Source of the DNA: an uncultured Bacilli bacterium
GTDB lineage: Bacteria; Bacillota_I; Bacilli_A; RF39; UBA660
Reading direction: 5' to 3'
Assembly (NCBI GenBank): GCA_947628785.1
Contig: CANRBE010000007.1
Span: 1 to 33,471 of the forward strand
Length of the DNA stretch: 33,471 nt
Numbering within the stretch: position 1 is the first letter of the stretch; each line of letters opens with the position of its first letter. Below, piece after piece: positions 29,411-33,471 of this stretch. The notes beneath the pieces were generated by a model that did not search any database, was not told where the DNA came from, and saw only the letters and a list, made by a program, of their open reading frames with translations. The translations under genes and the position numbers were made by a program.

Positions 29411-30284
29411 AAATATAAGAGATTCTTTTAAAAGTGTTTTTAGGAATTTTTCTTTGTCATTAGCTTCTATTTCCTGTATAACAATTACTTTGTTAGTTGT
29501 TGCTTTGTCGATTGTTTTATCTTTCAACGTCAATAATTTTACTAAATTAGTAGAAAAGGATGTTACGATTGTTACTTTTTTAGATGTTGATATTGATGAA
29601 GCTGGAAGAGAAGAAGTATTAACTGAATTAAAAAAAATAAATAATATTGATAAAATAAGTTTTGAATCTAAAATGGAGATAGCTGATGAAATGATGGATG
29701 CTAATGAAACTTATAAAAACATTATGTCTGATTGGGATGAAGAGAGTAGTCCTTTACAAGATACTTATTTAGTTAAAGTTAAAGATATTGAACAAATAGA
29801 AAAAACAGCTAATCAAATCAAAAAAATAAAAGGCGTAAACATTGTAAAATATGGTGAAGGAATGATTGAAAAATTAGTTTCAACCTTTGATTTAGTTAAT
29901 AAAGTTTGTTATGGAATAGTGTTAGCTTTAATAATTGTTACAGCTTTCTTAATAACTAATACTATAAAAATAACTATCTTTTCAAGAAAAAGAGAAATTG
30001 AAATTATGCGATTAGTTGGAGCTAGTAATATAAATATTAAAATACCATTTATATTTGAAGGACTTTTTTTAGGACTATTAGGTTCTATAATTCCAATAGC
30101 TGTTACTATTTATGGGTATAAAGCTATTTATACTAAAATGGATGGACAAGTATTTTCATCAATTATCAAATTAGTAAAACCAATGCCATTTGTATTTGAA
30201 ATATCAATTATTTTAGTTATTATTGGTATGTTTGTTGGTATGTTTGGTTCTTGGCAAGCTGTAAGAAAGTATTTAAAAATATAG
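29379..30284 (+). CDS. ftsX: Cell division permease-like protein FtsX
   Basis: Four TM helices; RNIRDSFKSVFRNFSLSLASISCITITLLVV, EIEIMRLVGASNINIKIPFIFEGLFLGLLGS; overlaps the ftsE 3' end. Confidence 0.95.
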   Translation: MSMRAIRILSRNIRDSFKSVFRNFSLSLASISCITITLLVVALSIVLSFNVNNFTKLVEKDVTIVTFLDVDIDEAGREEVLTELKKINNIDKISFESKMEIADEMMDANETYKNIMSDWDEESSPLQDTYLVKVKDIEQIEKTANQIKKIKGVNIVKYGEGMIEKLVSTFDLVNKVCYGIVLALIIVTAFLITNTIKITIFSRKREIEIMRLVGASNINIKIPFIFEGLFLGLLGSIIPIAVTIYGYKAIYTKMDGQVFSSIIKLVKPMPFVFEISIILVIIGMFVGMFGSWQAVRKYLKI

Positions 30285-30302
30285 TTTTAAATACTTTTTT
30301 TG
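30267..30302 (+). terminator. Intrinsic terminator after ftsX
   Basis: AAGTATTTAAAA-ATATAG-TTTTAAATACTTTTTTT, 12-bp stem. Confidence 0.85.
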
Positions 30303-30335
30303 TATATATTATTTTAAATATAACATAATATAAAT

Positions 30336-30836
30336 ATGAATTTTAAAATATATATTTTGATTTTTTTATGTAAAATAGCTGAAAATATGGTAGCTACTTT
30401 AAGGATAATAATAATTAATAACAACAGAAAAATAATGGGTTCTTTATTACAGTTTACTAATACTTTGATTTGGATACTTGGAACTAGTTTAGTTATTGTT
30501 GATTTAAACAAAGATATTTTAAAAATTCTTATTTTTGCGGTGGGTTCATCGGTAGGTTCTTATTTAGGCAGTAAAATGGAAGAAAAACTTTCTTTAGGAG
30601 ATAATATGTTTATTTGTATGACTGAGAAAAATATTGCTTGTGAAATTAGAAATCAGGGATATGCTACGACAACAGTTAAAGGTAGGGGAATGGAAAGTAA
30701 AAAAAACATTTTGTTTATAGTAATACCAAGATACCAAAATAAAAAGCTTATGGAATTAATCCATAAACTTGATAGTAAAGCTTCAGTTGTTTGTGAAAAG
30801 ACAAGTATTATACAAGGGATATATAAAAATACTTAA
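30336..30836 (+). CDS. UPF0316/DUF5698-DUF2179 family membrane protein
   Basis: KIAENMVATLRIIIINNNRKIMGSLLQFTNTLIWILG...GSSVGSYLGSKMEEKLSLG...C-terminal DUF2179-like GYATTTVKGRGMESKKNILFIVIPR. Confidence 0.85.
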   Translation: MNFKIYILIFLCKIAENMVATLRIIIINNNRKIMGSLLQFTNTLIWILGTSLVIVDLNKDILKILIFAVGSSVGSYLGSKMEEKLSLGDNMFICMTEKNIACEIRNQGYATTTVKGRGMESKKNILFIVIPRYQNKKLMELIHKLDSKASVVCEKTSIIQGIYKNT

Positions 30837-31252
30837 TGTTTTTTCTTTAATTGAAATAAAGTTTTGATAACTATGATAAAACTAATTATTCCTCCAATAA
30901 TCCAAAAGTAATTGGGGTCAATATTTATTCTTTTCGGTTTCTTTTTTTCTGGTTGTTTTAACTCTTCCATTTGAAAAACTAATTCACCATCTTTAGAATA
31001 TTGATAGTTTTCTCTAGCATATTTAGCTAAATATTCTTTGTCTTTTAATTTTTCTATCTGAGTTTTTAAAGTTTTTTCTTTAGCTTGTAAATCAGTTAAA
31101 TCTTCTTTTAAAGAAGCTTCTTCTTGTTTTAAATTATAAATTTGAATAATGTAAGAAGGTAACATTGTAAGACCATAAATAATGCATAATAAAGATATAG
31201 TTCCACCAATTAATAGACGACTAGTTTTAGGTACTTTTCTTTTTCTGGCCAT
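30833..31252 (-). CDS. divIC: Septum formation initiator family protein (DivIC/FtsB-like)
   Basis: MARKRKVPKTSRLLIGG...TM...coiled coil LKQEEASLKEDLTDLQAKEKTLKTQIEKLKDKEYLAKYARENYQYSKDGELVFQ; start at 31252 after AGGAGG; follows yabP-yabQ. Confidence 0.9.
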   Translation of the reverse strand: MARKRKVPKTSRLLIGGTISLLCIIYGLTMLPSYIIQIYNLKQEEASLKEDLTDLQAKEKTLKTQIEKLKDKEYLAKYARENYQYSKDGELVFQMEELKQPEKKKPKRINIDPNYFWIIGGIISFIIVIKTLFQLKKKH

Positions 31253-31326
31253 TGTCATCCTCCTATCTAAAAAAATTATATCATTTTTTAAAAATTGTAT
31301 CAATATTCCAAATTAAAAACTCGCCT

Positions 31327-31626
31327 TTATTGACGAGTTATTTTGTATTTTATAATATGTTTAATATTTATATAAAGTAAATGTTCAACTAAAACTCCCA
31401 ATATTAAAGCAAGTAAAGCATAAGGATGAAAGATTCCATTATTGACTTTTTGAAGCAAGAAAAAATAAGTCAATATATGGAATAAAACAAACAAAAAATG
31501 GATAATTATGATATATAATTTAGAAGTGTTTTTAATTATTTTATAGTTGATATTTAAAGTACTGCCAAAAAAAATACCATAAAGAAAAGAGTAGAATAAA
31601 GTTAATATTTGTACTTTTAAAATCAT
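31327..31626 (-). CDS. yabQ: Spore cortex biosynthesis protein YabQ-like
   Basis: Small multi-TM protein between yabP and divIC, ATGA overlap with yabP; assigned mainly by synteny. Confidence 0.8.
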   Translation of the reverse strand: MILKVQILTLFYSFLYGIFFGSTLNINYKIIKNTSKLYIIIIHFLFVLFHILTYFFLLQKVNNGIFHPYALLALILGVLVEHLLYINIKHIIKYKITRQ

Positions 31627-31910
31627 TTAAATAATTTAGATAACATACTTTCACTATCTTTTCCTTTGGCATTTTCCATATAATTTATACTATTTATTTT
31701 TCCTTTAATTGAAACGTTTCCTTGATAGGTATCTAATTTGATTATTTCTAAATCTTGACCTTTTAAATTGATAAAACCCATAATAGTTTCTAGTAAAAAT
31801 TCTTCGTTATCAAAACTGTCAATTTTTTTAACGCCAGTAATAACAATATTTTTTCTTTCACTGATAGTAATACTATGATTTGATGACGTTAGTAAATTAT
31901 CCTTGTCCAT
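31623..31910 (-). CDS. yabP: Sporulation protein YabP
   Basis: HSITISERKNIVITGVKKIDSFDNEEFLLETIMGFINLKGQDLEIIKLDTYQGNVSIKGKINSINYME. Confidence 0.93.
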   Translation of the reverse strand: MDKDNLLTSSNHSITISERKNIVITGVKKIDSFDNEEFLLETIMGFINLKGQDLEIIKLDTYQGNVSIKGKINSINYMENAKGKDSESMLSKLFK

Positions 31911-31947
31911 TAATTCACCTCAATATATTATATGTTTGAGGATAAAA

Positions 31948-31968
31948 AAAAGACCAATTAGTCTTCTT
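31948..31968 (-). terminator. Terminator hairpin overlapping the spoVG stop region
   Basis: Minus-strand AAGAC-TAATTG-GTCTTTTTTTT. Confidence 0.7.
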
Positions 31969-32227
31969 TATTTAGTTCTGCTTTGTAAGCATCGATAACA
32001 GCATCTTCAAACATCTTACGACATTCTGGATTAATAGGATGAGCTATATCTCTATATAAACCATTAGATGTTTTTCTACTTGGCATAGCAGTGAATAGAC
32101 CATTTTCACCTTCGATAATTCTAATATCGTGGATAGCGAAACAATCATCTAATAATACTGATGCAATTCCTTTCATTTTTGAGTCTTCTTTTTCTGTGAC
32201 ACGCACACTTACAGATGTTATTTTCAT
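31958..32227 (-). CDS. spoVG: Septation regulator / sporulation protein SpoVG
   Basis: MKITSVSVRVTEKEDSKMKGIASVLLDDCFAIHDIRIIEGENGLFTAMPSRKTSNGLYRDIAHPINPECRKMFEDAV. Confidence 0.98.
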   Translation of the reverse strand: MKITSVSVRVTEKEDSKMKGIASVLLDDCFAIHDIRIIEGENGLFTAMPSRKTSNGLYRDIAHPINPECRKMFEDAVIDAYKAELNKED

Positions 32228-32275
32228 GTTTTTCTCTCTCCTTTCGCTATATTGTCTACACTTTAATTTTATACC

Positions 32276-32303
32276 ATATTGCTTATAAAAGCAATATTTT
32301 TTT
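32276..32303 (+). terminator. Terminator-like hairpin in the veg-spoVG intergenic region, T-run on the plus strand
   Basis: ATATTGCTT-ATAA-AAGCAATATTTTTTT. Confidence 0.65.
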
Positions 32304-32517
32304 AATAATAATGTATTTTAATTGTTTTCATGATAACATCAGAATAGGAGAATGATTTGATTTGACTGTTATTAGTTTCTACTAAAAAAACATGATTATA
32401 AAGTTTTTTGATTTTTACTTGGTATTCTTCGAATTTATTTCTTCCTAAATTATACTTTATCAAAGCTATTTTACCTAAATGTTCTTCTAACTCATTTTTT
32501 ACTTTTTCTATCTGCAT
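32302..32517 (-). CDS. veg: Veg family protein
   Basis: 71 aa; LEEHLGKIALIKYNLGRNKFEEYQVKIKKLYNHVFLVE; aggaggt RBS; adjacent to yabG. Confidence 0.9.
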   Translation of the reverse strand: MQIEKVKNELEEHLGKIALIKYNLGRNKFEEYQVKIKKLYNHVFLVETNNSQIKSFSYSDVIMKTIKIHYY

Positions 32518-32526
32518 ATGACCTCC

Positions 32527-33309
32527 TTATCTTGGATAACCAACATACATAGTTCCTTTGGTAATAATACCTCCCATTCCATCACTGCCATATTTTGTAT
32601 TTTCTAAAATATTTTTGATATCGATATCTTTGGTTATATCGGCTAAACTTAAATTTAAAGCAATGATAGCTGGATCTAAAGCATGAATATTAACTCTTTT
32701 GGGACTAGAAGCAAAATTAGCTCCCGATTTAATTAATTCTTCATAATCAGATTGACACCCACCCGCAATTATAATTAATTTCTCATGACTTTTTTCATAT
32801 TTTCTAGCTTCTTTGATAGCTTCGATAAAGTATTTACTGTTTTTATAAGATGATATGTTACTATCACTACCCATCTTAGGGTAGTGGGCATCATGTCCTG
32901 TAATAACAACTATATTGGGGTTATATTCTTTTAATAAGTCATATATTTTATTTTTAACTTCTTCTTCTTTTAAATGAATACCAGCGGCCATTACTCCAAA
33001 GTCTTGATAGTATTTTAGGCATCTATTTAAATATTCGATATCTCCATCAATATGGAGTATTTTACCAGGCATATAAAAATAGTCATTTCTTTCTAACTTT
33101 TCTGGTTTAATTCGATTTAGAAATTGTTCTTCTTGTTCTGAGTCATTTTCTTCTTTATATAAAACTAAGTCAGATAAGTCACTATCCGCATACAATCTGA
33201 TATTTTTCCCTTTTAAATAAGCTATATCATTTTCTATTTTAGTTATTTTAAAAATAATATCATGTTGATGGGACTTTCTTGTAACATAGTCTTTTTCTTT
33301 AAAGTTCAT
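32527..33309 (-). CDS. yabG: Sporulation peptidase YabG
   Basis: VVITGHDAHYPK...SKYFIEAIKEARKYEKSHEKLIIIAGGCQSDYEELIKSGANFASSPKRVNIHALDPAIIA...DGMGGIITKGTMYVGYPR. Confidence 0.96.
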   Translation of the reverse strand: MNFKEKDYVTRKSHQHDIIFKITKIENDIAYLKGKNIRLYADSDLSDLVLYKEENDSEQEEQFLNRIKPEKLERNDYFYMPGKILHIDGDIEYLNRCLKYYQDFGVMAAGIHLKEEEVKNKIYDLLKEYNPNIVVITGHDAHYPKMGSDSNISSYKNSKYFIEAIKEARKYEKSHEKLIIIAGGCQSDYEELIKSGANFASSPKRVNIHALDPAIIALNLSLADITKDIDIKNILENTKYGSDGMGGIITKGTMYVGYPR

Positions 33310-33423
33310 GTTATCACCTAGATAATTATATGTAATAAATATTTTTTTAAGAACATTAAAAAAAATATTTTAATTATTTTGAAAAATATGTTACAATCTC
33401 AAATTTAACACTTTTAGAAGTGA

Positions 33424-33468
33424 AAAAGTTCTTAGAACCTTAAATGATAAGGCTTTAAGAACTTTTAT
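33424..33468. terminator. Long inverted repeat at the window edge (terminator or 5' leader)
   Basis: AAAAGTTCTTAGAACCTTA / TAAGGCTTTAAGAACTTTT, about 19 pairs with a G-T pair and one mismatch, loop AATGA. Confidence 0.6.
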
Positions 33469-33471
33469 TGT

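Noticed and set aside
32091-32288. 65-aa plus-strand ORF antisense to spoVG
   Set aside because: Overlaps well-supported spoVG; no RBS.

Overview
AT-rich window from a low-GC, spore-forming Firmicutes/Bacilli-like genome (lineage inferred from content only). TGA is a stop here (e.g. 2250-2252, and the prfB frameshift), so it is not a UGA=Trp Mollicute. Recognisable core genes: hrcA-grpE-dnaK-pepF-dnaJ with CIRCE and a sigma-A promoter; engB and der; spoIVA, spoVIF and yunB; yutD and prfB (programmed +1 frameshift); a YitT-family gene; ftsE-ftsX; and a minus-strand yabG-veg-spoVG-yabP-yabQ-divIC cluster. Accessory genes: an ART-like/pentapeptide-repeat pair, a membrane-anchored serpin, an HExxH zincin, an LRR protein and an Rpn/PD-(D/E)XK protein. 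The most interesting region is 12060-19248. It is a run of four paralogous secreted membrane proteins that share a VirB2/TrbC-like two-helix hairpin. Each carries a different extracytoplasmic C-terminus: NlpC/P60-CHAP-like, SGNH hydrolase, Cys-rich repeats, or Amidase_3 plus Cys-rich repeat. A stand-alone SGNH paralog and engB are interleaved with them. It looks like a modular surface system combining a pilin-like scaffold with envelope-remodelling enzymes, and I do not recognise it as a described system.
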